From Glomus cerebriforme (taxonomy: Eukaryota; Glomeromycota; Glomeromycetes; Glomerales; Glomeraceae), in the NCBI GenBank assembly GCA_003550305.1, contig QKYT01000143.1:85407-101316 (forward strand): DNA of 15,910 nucleotides, given 5' to 3'. Within the stretch, counting starts at the first letter, position 1; each line of letters begins with the position of its first letter. This document shows, one piece after another, positions 1-9,340 of the stretch. Under the pieces are notes generated by a model, which had not been told where the DNA came from, searched no databases, and saw only the letters and a list, made by a program, of their open reading frames with translations. Both the position numbers and the translations under genes were made by a program.

Positions 1-122
1 AATATATGTCTAGATGTCAAGTTTGTAATTATTCATAATAGAGATTTATTTAATCATGTTTATCTTTGTAAATTTAAGAAATAAATTATAATAAAAAAAT
101 TTTTTTTTCGTTAAATCGTGGT

Positions 123-172
123 CACGTGATTAAAAATATTGGTTTTATTGGCTAATTTGTTTATAACACGTG
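123..172. promoter_or_regulatory. Pair of CACGTGATT E-box motifs with ATTGG boxes between
   Basis: The palindromic E-box CACGTG occurs at 123-128 and 167-172, both times followed by ATT. Between them ATTGG (reverse CCAAT) appears twice. Such a cluster resembles a fungal upstream region bound by bHLH and CCAAT factors, but the only coding sequence nearby is the decayed gene starting around 243, so activity is unproven. A third CACGTGAT lies at 9756-9763. Confidence 0.25.
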
Positions 173-242
173 ATTGTATTTGTGTTTTTTGTATTACGAA
201 TATTTATTGCAAATTTTTATGCAGATCATTTTTTTTGAAAAC

Positions 243-964
243 CGCAATAATGCTCAAACATCCAATTATTTCTGTTTATATTGTCATAAAGATCAATGAT
301 ATAATATAGATCAAGTGTGGTTAAATTCAAGAAATACACGTGGTATATATTATTTTTTTTTAATCCAATTTTTTAATATAAAATTAATAAAAAGTTATAT
401 GTAGGTTGTAAAAATACAATACTTTTTCAAGCAGTTGATCAAAATAATTGGATTCCTGATGAGTTACATCTCATGTTACGAATTTTTGATATACTTTTTC
501 AATGTTTATTTTATGAACTTGTTAAACATAAAGATTTTGCAAATAATATATAAACATTGATAATTGCAGAAATGAAAAGACTTCAAATTCATTTGAACTT
601 TATTCTCCTACTATAAGAAATGGAAAATGGGAGTGGATGTCACTTATGGATCTTGACAAGAAGAAATTATTAAAAGATTTTCAAATATCACATTTATTTG
701 GATAACAATTCATGAGAGGACAAGAGATTGAATAGCTTTGACATAAATTTTATCGGCTTTACAAAATAATGTGTCAAAAATCAATAACAAATGAGAAAAT
801 TGATCAATTTGAAGTTAATCATTTAGGTGCGATTATTTTTTGGAGGAACTAAAATAGGTGGGAAAAAATCAAAAAAACCTGTGATTCATGATATTTTCTG
901 TTATGAAAACTGGCAATTGTATTATCAAATACATAACACACCAATTAATTATACGCAAAAATAA
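243..964 (+). pseudogene. Decayed gene of a fungal repeat-type protein family (probably transposon-associated)
   Basis: Pieces of one protein can be read in order, in shifting frames. 243-296 gives a Cys pair (CLYC) then TGA. 404-613 gives NNWIPDELHLMLRIFDIL, a stop at 551, then AEMKRLQIHLNF. 619-852 gives WEWMSLMDLDKKKLLKDF, later HKFYRLYK and FEVNHLGAII, with stops at 703, 733 and 739. 875-961 gives KPVIHDIFCYENWQLYY and ends at TAA 962-964. The order and wording match, from memory, a multi-copy uncharacterised family of arbuscular mycorrhizal fungi with a Cys-rich middle, a 'PDELH-MLRI' block and a C-terminal 'ENxQLYY' block. It may be a transposase, but I cannot name the superfamily. A GT-AG intron at about 343-403 (GTATAT...ATATGTAG) would join the Cys block to the PDELH block. 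Internal segments are missing, so it is not functional. Confidence 0.6.
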
Positions 965-2340
965 ATTAAAATTAAACCTAATTATCTTTATCAAATAGTT
1001 TTTTGTATATATTTTTATATATTTTTTCATAATACATCTATGTCTGATATTCTTCTATACAGAATATCAATTTAGTTAGTTTTTATATATTGTAAAATAA
1101 ACACGAATTTTTTTTGAAACATATAATAAAATTAAATTTATAACACTACTTTCTACAAAATCTCTTACATCAATATTAAATTCAAAGCACATTGAATCAT
1201 AATCACAATGCAATTGCATGTTAAATTCTTTATATACATGTTCTTTCCAACAAAAGGTAACATTATAATAGGTTTATTGTGCATTCTGCATCAGTACATA
1301 TGTGCATGTTCCTGTTCATCTCTTTTTGCTGCCCCAGTTTTTATTACCAAAAAAATTTTCCAATTGTTCATAACCTTAACTACCTTCAAATTTACAAGTA
1401 TACTTTCAATAAGCTGAAAATATTGGAAAGTTGATTTATTATAAAACAAAATAATAAAAAGTCCTTTAGAAAAATTGTAAGCATGCTTTTAACTGCATAA
1501 TAAAAGAATTGTTAAATTGGCAAATGTCATATAAAGATGGAGAAGTCAGGCAACGTGAGTGAGGTATTATTTTATTACTTGGGTGAGTATTTTTTTTATG
1601 AAGAGAAAGTGAACTTTTTGATAAAAAAGTTTTGTGAAACAAGTGAATACCATTATGTGAATACATATATGAAATAAAAAATTTTATATTCATATTTAAC
1701 ATTTTAACCAATCAAATGCACATGTGACGTGATATAAAAATAATGAATGTGATTTCTTACGAAGATGATTCTGTTGAGCCAAATCCGCTCATATGATTGG
1801 ATCTTAATTTCCGCAATTGTTCACAATATTGCAGACCCATCTTTATCTATAGTATTATCTTTTCAATTTTTTAGTTTATAACTATGATAAAATATTAAAA
1901 ATAATATTTTGATATAAATATTTTATTATTTATAATTTTCAGTATATGAATAATTGCATAATTCTCTTTAAATTATTAAATTAATGCAATGAATAATCAA
2001 TGTTAATAGATTTTAAAATGTTAGATAATTTTATAGATAATTTTAATTTGTGCCCACTGTAATTATGCAGAAATGTTAACTGGTTTATAGGATATGAGTA
2101 ATAATATTCTCATTAACTCTATTACCTCAAGCATAAATATAAAGTTCTCTCTTTTAAATTTCAGACATTTTTAGGGATGTATGGCTAATTTCATATTATT
2201 AAATAATCCTTAATTTAAATATATAACAGAATCTAACAATCTACTTTTATTTTATAGGAGTTTGTTTATATATTAATTCATAATCTGTGTAATAATTGGG
2301 GATAATTATATATATTATTTTATAGAATTAATTTAAATTT
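965..2340. other. AT-rich stretch with no supported gene
   Basis: About 1.4 kb of AT-rich DNA. Open frames at 1208-1417 (+) and 1466-1711 (-) have no recognisable motif and amino-acid content expected of AT-rich noise. A perfect hairpin lies at 1046-1068 (GATATTCT, 7-nt loop, AGAATATC). Around 1708-1740 a CCAAT box, the palindrome CACATGTG, ACGTGAT and TATAAAAA occur within about 35 bp, a promoter-like grouping with no gene that I can attach to it. Confidence 0.5.
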
Positions 2341-2345
2341 CACTC

Positions 2346-2379
2346 CAGGTGATTTTCGAATTTAATCACAGGTGATTTT
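2346..2379. repeat. Two direct copies of CAGGTGATTTT
   Basis: CAGGTGATTTT occurs at 2346-2356 and 2369-2379, 23 bp apart, flanked by ATTTCAC-type sequence. The GGTGA/TCACC core also recurs near 4132 and in a palindrome cluster at 15187-15359, so this may be a remnant of the same dispersed repeat. Confidence 0.4.
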
Positions 2380-2604
2380 AATAATAAAAAATTTTAATTT
2401 CACCCTCCTTTAATTTTGTATCACATTTTAGTACAAATATAGTATGTAAACATCATGTTTATTTTTTGTTTCTTTTCTTTTTTCTTTTTTCTTTCTTTTG
2501 AACTGGATTTTAGTTTTATACTTTAGAATGGTAAGTAATTTGTTCTTTTTTTTTTATTTAAGAATATTTGCTAAAACTTAGTGTTTCAACCCATGAATAA
2601 TCTG

Positions 2605-2760
2605 TAATCTATCAATCCGATCCATTTATAATCCATCATCCATCAATCTGATCCATTTAGCAAAAATACAATCCAGATATCCAGGATGACAGATTGAAGA
2701 TTATCCAGATAACTTAACGGATCCATCTGGATATCCTTTGATAATCTCTATATATAGATA
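2605..2760 (+). repeat. ATCC/GGAT-rich box, outer end of the left inverted arm
   Basis: Dense in ATCCA, GATCCAT, ATCCAGATATCCAG and ATCTGGATATCC. An 18-nt sequence (ATCAATCYGATCCATTTA) is repeated at 2611-2628 and 2642-2659 with one C/T difference, 31 bp apart. The box ends in CTCTATATATA. A related box lies in inverse orientation at 8985-9078, also with ATCTGGATA followed by CTCTATATAT when read on the minus strand. It appears to be the outer boundary of a dispersed repeat family. Confidence 0.55.
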
Positions 2761-3049
2761 TTTTTTTCACCAAGTTATTCAGCTACTTAGATTCCATTAA
2801 TTCTTTTTGCTAGTAATACGCTTTTCTTGGTGAGGTTATTTTGTCATTCTTTTTATCAATTCTTTTTATTTCTTTTTACTATTTAAAAACTACAAATTTG
2901 GCATCTCTAAGTTATTGTATTAACTTCTTTGAACAGTACAAAATTTATATGTATTATCATTCTCTAACAATATCTGGCCCTTCTAATATACCTGCAAACT
3001 GTTTAGTTTGATCATGAAATCAGTCAAAAGTGATGCTAGGATATATAAT

Positions 3050-3456
3050 TTTTTTCTTTTTTCTTTTTCTTTTTCTTTTTTGTTTTGTAGCTAATTTTGT
3101 TCTTGTTTTTCAGTTTTCCTACCACCTGGATTTTGGAGACAAGTCAGCTAACTTTTATTTTTTTTTTTAGTCCTTTTTTTTAGCTTCTTTTCAGTTCTTC
3201 ACTACTTGGATTTCGACAACAAGTAGAAGATTTTTTTATTTATATTTATTTTTTTTTATTTTTTTTTTAAGTAATTTTGTTGTATTTTGTTTTTTCTTAG
3301 GTTTTTCAGTTCTTTCACTACTTGGACTTCAAAGACAACTTTTTTATACTGTTACAGATAGGTAATTGTATTTTTTATTTTATTTTATTTTTGCTTTTTT
3401 TTTTTGCTTTTAACATTATACTAATCAGTTTTTTCTTTTTTTTTGGTAATCTTTTT
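3050..3456 (+). repeat. T-rich block with three TTTTCAG...CTTGGATTT modules
   Basis: A long pyrimidine-rich stretch carries three related modules: a poly-T tract ending in TTTTCAG, then about 10 bases, then CTGGATTTTGG (near 3126), CTTGGATTTCG (near 3205) and CTTGGACTTC (3321-3330), each followed by GACAA-like sequence. Similar T-tract plus ACTGGATTTTA occurs near 2503 and 10341. The inverted arm has the equivalent AAGTCCAAAT at 8731-8740 and 8924-8933. Each module looks like a 3' splice acceptor, but no coding continuity supports exons. TACTAATCAG (3419) and GTAATCTTTTT (3446) close the block, as they do in inverse order near 8532 and 8495. Confidence 0.5.
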
Positions 3457-3991
3457 TCATTTCTATCATCCTTTTTGTTTTTCTTTTATTTTACATCATC
3501 CCTTTTTATTCCCTTTCATCCCCTTCATCACATTTTCATTTCCATAATTCCTTCATCACATTTTTGTTTTTTATGATTCTCCATGTCATATTTTCGTTAT
3601 CCCCTCATCATATTTTTGTTTTTTATGATCCTCTTCATCACATTTTCATTTTCCATGATCCCCTTCATAACATTTTTGTTTTTTATGATTCTCCATGTCA
3701 TATTTTTCGTTTTTCTTAATCCCCTATTGTATTTTTGTCCCCTTCATCATATTTTCATTTTCTATAATTCTCTTTGTCCCTTTTGTCACATTTTTGGTTT
3801 TCATGATCTCTTTTACCATATTATTATTTTCCATGATATCCTTCGTCACATTTTCATTTTCCATAATCACATTTTTGTTTTTCATGAACTCCTTCATCAT
3901 ATTTTCATTTTTCATGATTTCTTTCATCACATTTTCATTTTTCTTGATCTTCTTTGCCACATTTTCGTTTTTCATGATCCCTTTTGCATTC
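3457..3991 (+). repeat. 30-bp pyrimidine-rich minisatellite, left array
   Basis: About 16 degenerate tandem units of roughly 30 bp, each like CCCTTCATCACATTTTCATT followed by TTCCATGATC, with variants such as TTTTTGTTTTTTATGATT. Because 30 is divisible by three, several frames stay open across the array (for example 3583-4011 and 3695-3994 plus, 3724-3975 minus) and give repetitive Phe/Ile/His- or Lys/Asn/Glu-rich peptides. These are by-products of the repeat period, not genes. A related 30-bp array lies in opposite orientation at 7965-8470. Confidence 0.85.
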
Positions 3992-4141
3992 TAATTATTG
4001 TTCAAACCTAAGGAAGAATAAAATTAGCAAAAAAGAACTACCATATATCACTCTTTTTTTTATTTGTAAGAATTGTTTCTTTTAAATTAAATTTAATTAA
4101 TGGATAATTTTAACGCTTACTGTGGTGAATTTCAGGTGAAT

Positions 4142-4300
4142 CAGTAAGGATGGTTAGGTTAGTCCTGGTCCGGTCTTGGTCCTGAAACCTATAAGTCCTG
4201 TTGAATGGACCTGTGGATCAGGTCCTGAGAGAGTGAGTCCTAGGACCTGGGTCTTATTGAGTCCAGTCCTAGACCTGGTCTCAGGACCTGTCCTGGACTA
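4142..4300. repeat. GGTCCT/AGGACC-rich block, probable subterminal repeats of an hAT end
   Basis: A sharply more GC-rich island with many GGTCC, GGACC and CCTGG words in both orientations. It includes the palindrome GTCCTAGGAC at 4237-4246 and a hairpin with arms CAGGTCCT (4219-4226) and AGGACCTG (4242-4249). hAT transposons usually carry short repeated transposase-binding words near their ends, and this block lies 200-360 bp beyond the stop of the hAT pseudogene at 4508. The likeliest reading is the 3' terminal region of that element, perhaps starting at CAGTAAGGATGG (4142). I found no matching opposite end, so this is inference. Confidence 0.45.
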
Positions 4301-4507
4301 AATTATTTATAAATTTCGTTGAAGTTTCATTTATTTTTATAGCTTAAGAATGTTTTTTGCATCCAAATAACAAATTTTTAAAANAATTTTATAGCTTTTT
4401 TCTTTAATTCTTTTATTATCAAACAATTTAAAACTTTCTTATACACTGTTTATTATTTATTAAAACCTTAATTAGTTTAGAACTGTTGATCGGTAACAAA
4501 TAAATGG

Positions 4508-7500
4508 CTAAGCCACATTTTTTTCTCCAACGTTATTATCTATCCAACTCTTAGCACANAATGACNCCCTNGCAGTTTCTGGTTGCAGTCTATTTNNAGT
4601 TTTTGTAATTGTATTTCCAGCAACAGAAAATGCTAATTTTGAAATAAAAGAAAAAATNATAACACAAAATTAATGATTAATCAATTAAAACAATAATTAT
4701 TTGGATTATTTCAAATGGATTAATTATGATATTAAAGATGTTATTTATTTTACCTTGTTCGCATGTAACACTTGTAGATTGTATCACCAAATAATCTCTC
4801 GCCATTAATGAAAGTACCAGAAATTCAACGGAGTGAGCTTGCCACCATAGTAGTACTTCTACATTCTCATTACAAGGCAGTGCTAGGTATCATTCTATTT
4901 CTGTGAAATCAGGATTATTTGAAGGTGGGGTTGAGGGCCATTCTGTTTCAGTATTTTCTGATAAACGTCGTTTCTTCAGTTGGTAGAAATATTCTCTTCC
5001 TGATGCATTATTAGTACTTTCTTTAGGGATGGAAGTTCGTGATCGTGGAACTTTGCTATAATAAAAGGAAAACTCTTCTTTTAAGGTATTAATCGATTTT
5101 GTTGTTGGTTCACCTAATTCAAAGAGGGTAATTTTGTTTCGTGGATCTAATATCGTAGCAATTGTAGTTGCATCATCAAGAATCATCCAATATTTCTCGA
5201 TCTTTTGATATATTGAATATATTGGTCACTTTCCATACAATATTTTAGATGGTCTCGAATTTCATTAAAATAGAATCGTACATCGGCAATGGTTGGATAT
5301 TTAGAACCTGAAAGATTTTTGGTGGCTCTTTNGAGTGGCTCTAAAACNTTTATTGTTTCCTGTACATAAAATAATAATAGATTTAGTAACTGCAATTAAA
5401 TTTATTAAAATAACAACGGAAATAAATGATTAATTATATTTTAAATTAAATTTTATTGATTTTTGAAAAGTCATTCTTAAGTAAGAGTGAATACAAAAAA
5501 TAAAATACATTAACGGACATTTTGGTTTACATAATAATATTAATGATTTTTGGTTTCACTTTATCAGTTTCCTCGTCTCCTGCCTCCTCTATTCATATGA
5601 TTCATTATAAGATTCAGGCGCTCCTATCCCTACTGTTATTCCCTTATTTTTACACCCTCAAATAACGGTTGTTATTTTATTATCAATCATCTTNATTATA
5701 ATATCAAAACATACCTTAATCTTTGTCCATGCTATAAAGGATGGCATTAAATCTCGCACATTTTCATGTTTAATTGNGAGCATCTTTAATGNCNTTTCCA
5801 TTNGTTGAAATTTACAAAGCATGTAGTAGGTGGAGTTCCACCTTGTTTCTATATCAATTTCAGGCNGAAGATATTTGATTTTTTCCATAAAACATAACTC
5901 GCGTAAATCATCACATAACAAAACTGAATTCTTGATCTTTATCATCAACTTACNCACGTTAAGAATTTCTTNATCAANTATTTCCATCCCTTGTTTAGCT
6001 GCGAGGTTAAGAATATGTGCTGAGCAGCGGTAGTGACTAAAAGAAAAANTATCATCTAAAGCCTTCTCAAATTCTTCTGATAACTTTCGACCGCATANTA
6101 ACATTGCAGACTCATTGTCAGTAGTAAGTGCTAGAGTTTTACACACTAAATTGAATTCACAAAGAACATTATTAATCACAGTTGACATGTTAATTCCAGT
6201 GTGGCGAGTTTTAAATGGAATAATATCAAGTAAATAACGCTGAAGAGTCCAATTTTCGTCAACATAATGAATAGTTAAACCAAGGTACACTTCATTACTT
6301 AATGTTGACGTCCACATATCTGCAGTAAAGGAGACTTTTTCAGGTATTTTCAGTAGATCATAATGAATATTTAGATGTCATTTGTTGAACTCTTGGACTA
6401 CTTTTTCTTTAATTTGGTGGCGGTCAGGAACCTTATAGCGAGAATCAAAAATATTCATCATTTTGATAAAATTTTCATTCTTCACAACACTAAAAGGCTG
6501 TTGGTTAGCAATTACGCAAGTAACAACTGCATCATCCCGCTCCAATTTCTCTTTCTCAGGCCAAGGATCCTTACATTTAAATTTCAAAGTTGTTTGCTTT
6601 CGAACTTTTTGGATTACTATACAGTGTTTACTTGAAAGATGCCATTCAATACTAGAGTTTCCTGACTTAACAGAAAATACATAACCACATGTTTTACATA
6701 CTGGTACTCCCAAATGAGAGGGATCTTTACAATTTACATAGTTCTATATAGAGGCCTGCATTTGCCAAATTTTGAAGCCCGTGTCCAGCCCAAAATTTAT
6801 ATATATGTGTGTTTTTCAGCCCAGACTGGCCCGAATTTAAAATTATACAAAAAAATGCCAGCCTGGCCTGGCCCATATTAAAATATTATAAACCCAGCCT
6901 GAATCGAACCCAGCCTAGTATTTTTAACGCGTTTTGTTAATTCTGCCCAGAATTTAAATTTAATAAAAAATTCCATTTTTATGATATTATGAGTCAAAGT
7001 TTATATATAAATTTTATGTAGTTAATTAATTTTATTATATATTCATGATCATATCAAAGTCAGGAAATCAAATTTCTGCACATTATAATTCATAACGCGA
7101 GGCACAACATTTGATAATTCCAGCTCAAAATTTTATTTTCTTTTAAATAACATAAATCTTTATTAATTTATGAAAAAATCAATTAACTCAAAATTTCTAT
7201 TAAATTTAATTTAAATATTTAAATAAAATATTTATTCATTTAATTGATTAAAGTATAATTTCTGTCTAGTCTAATTTCGGCTAGAATTAGTTGAAATTTC
7301 TGCCAGAATTAAAAAACTATAAAAATCCCGGGTTTAAATTTTGAACCCAGATCCAGCCCAAAAAATTTATTGAAATTAAAATTCTGGCCCGGACCCGGCC
7401 CAGGTGGATTTAAAATTAATTTTTGCCAGCTGAAACCCAAATCCAGTTTGGGTTTGGGTTGGGGTTTAGATCTAAATCTGGCCCGTTGCAAGCCTCTAGT

Positions 7501-7591
7501 TCCATATAGAAGCAGTTTTACGCAAAGGTTCAGTCTCATCTATTTCGTTATCTATATCATCGATATTTGGAACAAATGTGTCACTGCTCAT
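4508..7591 (-). pseudogene. hAT-superfamily transposase, BED finger type, interrupted by a MITE
   Basis: It would encode a cut-and-paste DNA transposase of about 615 residues, a usual hAT length, read from ATG 7591 to TAG 4508. Coding runs 7591-7499, resumes in frame at 6740 after an inserted 750-bp element, continues to 5715, then 5359-4754, then 4632-4508. Visible in order are a BED zinc finger (CKTC at residues 46-49, HLSSKH at 65-70), FTADMWTS with the first catalytic Asp, LALTTDNESAML with the second, CSAHILNLAA, ETRWNSTYYM, RATKNLSGSKYPT, TIATILDPRNK, and the C-terminal dimerisation motifs LLWWQAHS, MARDYL, CEQ-AFSVAGNTIT and AKSWI. Introns 5714-5360 (GTATGT...ACAG, between codons) and 4753-4633 (GTAAAA...TTAG, within an Ala codon) restore the frame. 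Lesions are TGA at 6378-6380, TGA at 4890-4892, a frameshift near 5210 in a TA-rich run, and the insertion. Many N bases lie inside. Confidence 0.9.
6749..7498. mobile_element. 750-bp non-autonomous hAT element inserted in the hAT transposase
   Basis: The ends are 12-bp terminal inverted repeats, TAGAGGCCTGCA on the left and TAGAGGCTTGCA read from the right, with one mismatch. Flanking 8-mers are GTTCTATA (6741-6748) and GTTCCATA (7499-7506), a 7-of-8 target-site duplication, the size made by hAT transposases. Subterminal regions are rich in CAGCCC, GGCCCG and CCCGG words, and CCAGCCCAAAA precedes AATTTAT at both ends in direct orientation. The middle is AT-rich and has no transposase. Removing the element and one duplication joins Ile-Trp-Asn to Tyr-Val-Asn in frame in the host BED finger. 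Open frames at 7309-7539 and 7370-7630 cross it and are not genes. Confidence 0.9.
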
Positions 7592-7957
7592 TATTATTAC
7601 GTAACATTTTCATTGCTAATTATAATATAAAGAAAATACATCTTAACTTATATTTTTCAAATAAAAAAACCCAGATGTTAAAATTTTACTATTATATTTA
7701 TTATATTTTAATGCTAACATTAAATATAAAGTCAGAATTTATTTACATTTAAATAAAACATATCAGATATAAAAAAAAGGGTTCTTTTAATAATTAATTA
7801 AACAAGAAACTTATTTTGAACTTGTATTTATTAATAAAAAGTATCTTTTTAACCTTACATACCATTCCACCAATCCATTAACAATTTTCGCCTATAGCAA
7901 TGCACAAGGTACATAATCTGGTTTTAATTAATAATGAAGTTCACAAATTAACAATTT
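7592..7957. other. AT-rich leader upstream of the hAT gene, no 5' terminus recognised
   Basis: This should hold the promoter and 5' terminus of the hAT element read leftward. It is AT-rich, with no copy of the GGTCCT words seen at the other end and no clear inverted repeat partner. The 5' end may be truncated or too diverged. A weak candidate is AACCTTACATACCATTCC around 7851-7868, not convincingly complementary to the 4142 end. Confidence 0.35.
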
Positions 7958-7964
7958 TTATGAT

Positions 7965-8470
7965 AGAAAAGAAATGAAAAGGATAATGATGAAAAATGAA
8001 ATGATAGTGAAGGGATGATGAAAGATGAAGTGGGAGTGAAAAAGATGATATAAAATAAAATAAGATGATGAAAAATGAAACGTCATGATGAAAAGCAAAA
8101 TGGATGATATAAAATCATAAATAGGAATGAAAGGAAATGATGAAAAATAAAATAGGAGCAAAGGGATGATGTAACATGAAATGGAAGTAATGAGAAACAA
8201 AAAGGGAGTGAAGGGGATGATGTAATATGAAAAGGGAGCGAAGGGGATAATGTAATATGAAATAGGAGCGAAGGGAATGATGAAAAACAAAAAGGAAGTG
8301 AAGGGAATGATTAAAAATGAAATGGGAGTGAAGGGATGATATAATATGAAATGGGAGCGAAGGGGATGATAAAAAACAAAAAGGGAGCAAAGGAAATGAT
8401 TAAAAAATGAAATAGGAGTGAAGAAAGTAACAAAAAACAAAAATAGAGCTAAGAAATAATAGAAAATAAA
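7965..8470 (-). repeat. 30-bp purine-rich minisatellite, right array (inverse of the left array)
   Basis: About 16 degenerate 30-bp units on the plus strand, like GAATGATTAAAAATGAAATG followed by GGAGTGAAGG; on the minus strand the unit reads CCTTCACTCCCATTTCATTT followed by TTAATCATTC. This is close to the left array unit at 3457-3991, so the arrays are homologous and inverted. The 30-bp period keeps minus-strand frames 7958-8440 and 8115-8390 open with Phe/His/Ser-rich repetitive peptides; these are not genes. Confidence 0.85.
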
Positions 8471-8484
8471 TGAAAAGGAAGTGG

Positions 8485-8984
8485 AAAAAGATTACAAAAA
8501 GAATATGGAAAGAAAAGAAAGCCTGATTAGTATCATTCTAGTAGTAAAAAATAATAAAACAATCGCAAGAAAGTAGTCCTACCTTAAGTTCCTTGAAATT
8601 ATTTGAAATTATCATTATCTAAACAATATGCTGTAAAAATATTACTTCTTTTCCTATTTTACCTTAAGAGGTCTATTTCAGTGTCTTTCTAAAAAAAGAA
8701 AAAGATAAAAAAACGTTAGTATTGTTCTTTAAGTCCAAATATTAAAAATCTCTCTTTCAAAATAACCTTCAGGAAAGGTTCATGTATATAAAAAAATATA
8801 TTGCTAATGTTTTTATAAAACCTAAATAANAAAAAAATGAAATTTAGTAAAGAAACAAGAAATAAAAAAGAAAAACAAAAGACAATTAAAAAAACTTACC
8901 GCGAAAACAAAACAAACACTGTAAAGTCCAAATTCAAAAAATATTTCTAAAGATAAAGGAGAAAAGGAGCATCATTATAATTCT
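8485..8984 (-). repeat. A-rich block of the right arm with two AAGTCCAAAT modules
   Basis: Read on the minus strand it is T-rich and carries ATTTGGACTT twice (8740-8731 and 8933-8924), matching the CTTGGACTT modules of the left arm. It also carries TACTAATCAG (8532-8523) and GTAATCTTTTT (8495-8485) in the same order and near the same spacing as the left arm at 3419 and 3446. It links the minisatellite to the outer GGAT-rich box. Confidence 0.5.
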
Positions 8985-9078
8985 CAAATATATAGAGTAT
9001 CCAGATAATCTGGATAATCTGTTAGGATTCGTCAGTTATAACCGTAAATGGCAAATATCCATCCACGGATATGGATTG
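8985..9078 (-). repeat. ATCC/GGAT-rich box, outer end of the right inverted arm
   Basis: Contains TATCCAGATAATCTGGATAA, ATATCCATCCACGGATATGG and TATATAGAG. Read on the minus strand it resembles the left box at 2605-2760, including ATCTGGATA near CTCTATATAT. It probably marks the outer boundary of the right copy. Confidence 0.5.
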
Positions 9079-9340
9079 CTATACTAATTTTTGAATTTTT
9101 GTTTTTAACTTCAGAGCGTATTTTTGATACTTTGATAATAAGTTAAGAGTATCTTTGAGATTAAGCAAGTTATTCAGCAGATTCGAATCTACTTACATAC
9201 AAATTTTCATAAGTCTATTTCAAATATTGACAGAGATATGTATACTTTTCATAACTATACTAATTTTTAAATTTTTATTTTTAACTTTAGAGCATAATTT
9301 TGATTAAGTAAAGTGTTTCTTTAAGATTAAGAAAAGTGTT
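9079..9340 (+). repeat. Direct repeat pair, 176 bp apart
   Basis: A segment starting CTATACTAATTTTT at 9079 recurs at 9255. Over the first 49 bases only five positions differ: three G-to-A, one C-to-T and one T-to-A, going from copy 1 to copy 2. Similarity continues weakly to an AGATTAAG near the end of each copy. No coding potential is seen. Confidence 0.7.

Noticed and set aside
1208..1417. 69-codon open frame, plus strand
   Set aside because: No motif and composition expected by chance; the start region has no supporting context.
1466..1711. 81-codon open frame, minus strand
   Set aside because: Composition is that of AT-rich noise; no recognisable domain and no neighbouring gene.
3457..3991. 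CRISPR-like regular repeats
   Set aside because: Units are contiguous and degenerate with no unique spacers, and the genome is eukaryotic.
3322..4011. Open frames 3322-3576, 3583-4011, 3695-3994 (+) and 3724-3975 (-)
   Set aside because: They follow from the T-rich block and the 30-bp minisatellite period, and overlap on several frames and both strands.
5830..6684. Plus-strand frames 5830-6033, 6375-6635 and 6463-6684
   Set aside because: They are antisense to the well-supported hAT coding sequence.
6905..6925. tRNA B-box-like GGTTCGATTC on the minus strand
   Set aside because: No A box or cloverleaf around it; it lies inside the MITE, in its repeated GC-rich words.
7309..7752. Open frames across the MITE and its flank (7309-7539, 7370-7630, 7567-7752)
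   Set aside because: They cross the element boundary or lie antisense to the transposase N-terminus and show only repeated Gly/Pro or Phe/Tyr runs.
7958..8440. 160-codon minus-strand frame with Phe/His/Ser repeats, membrane-like
   Set aside because: A product of the 30-bp minisatellite; the hydrophobic look comes from T-rich codons.
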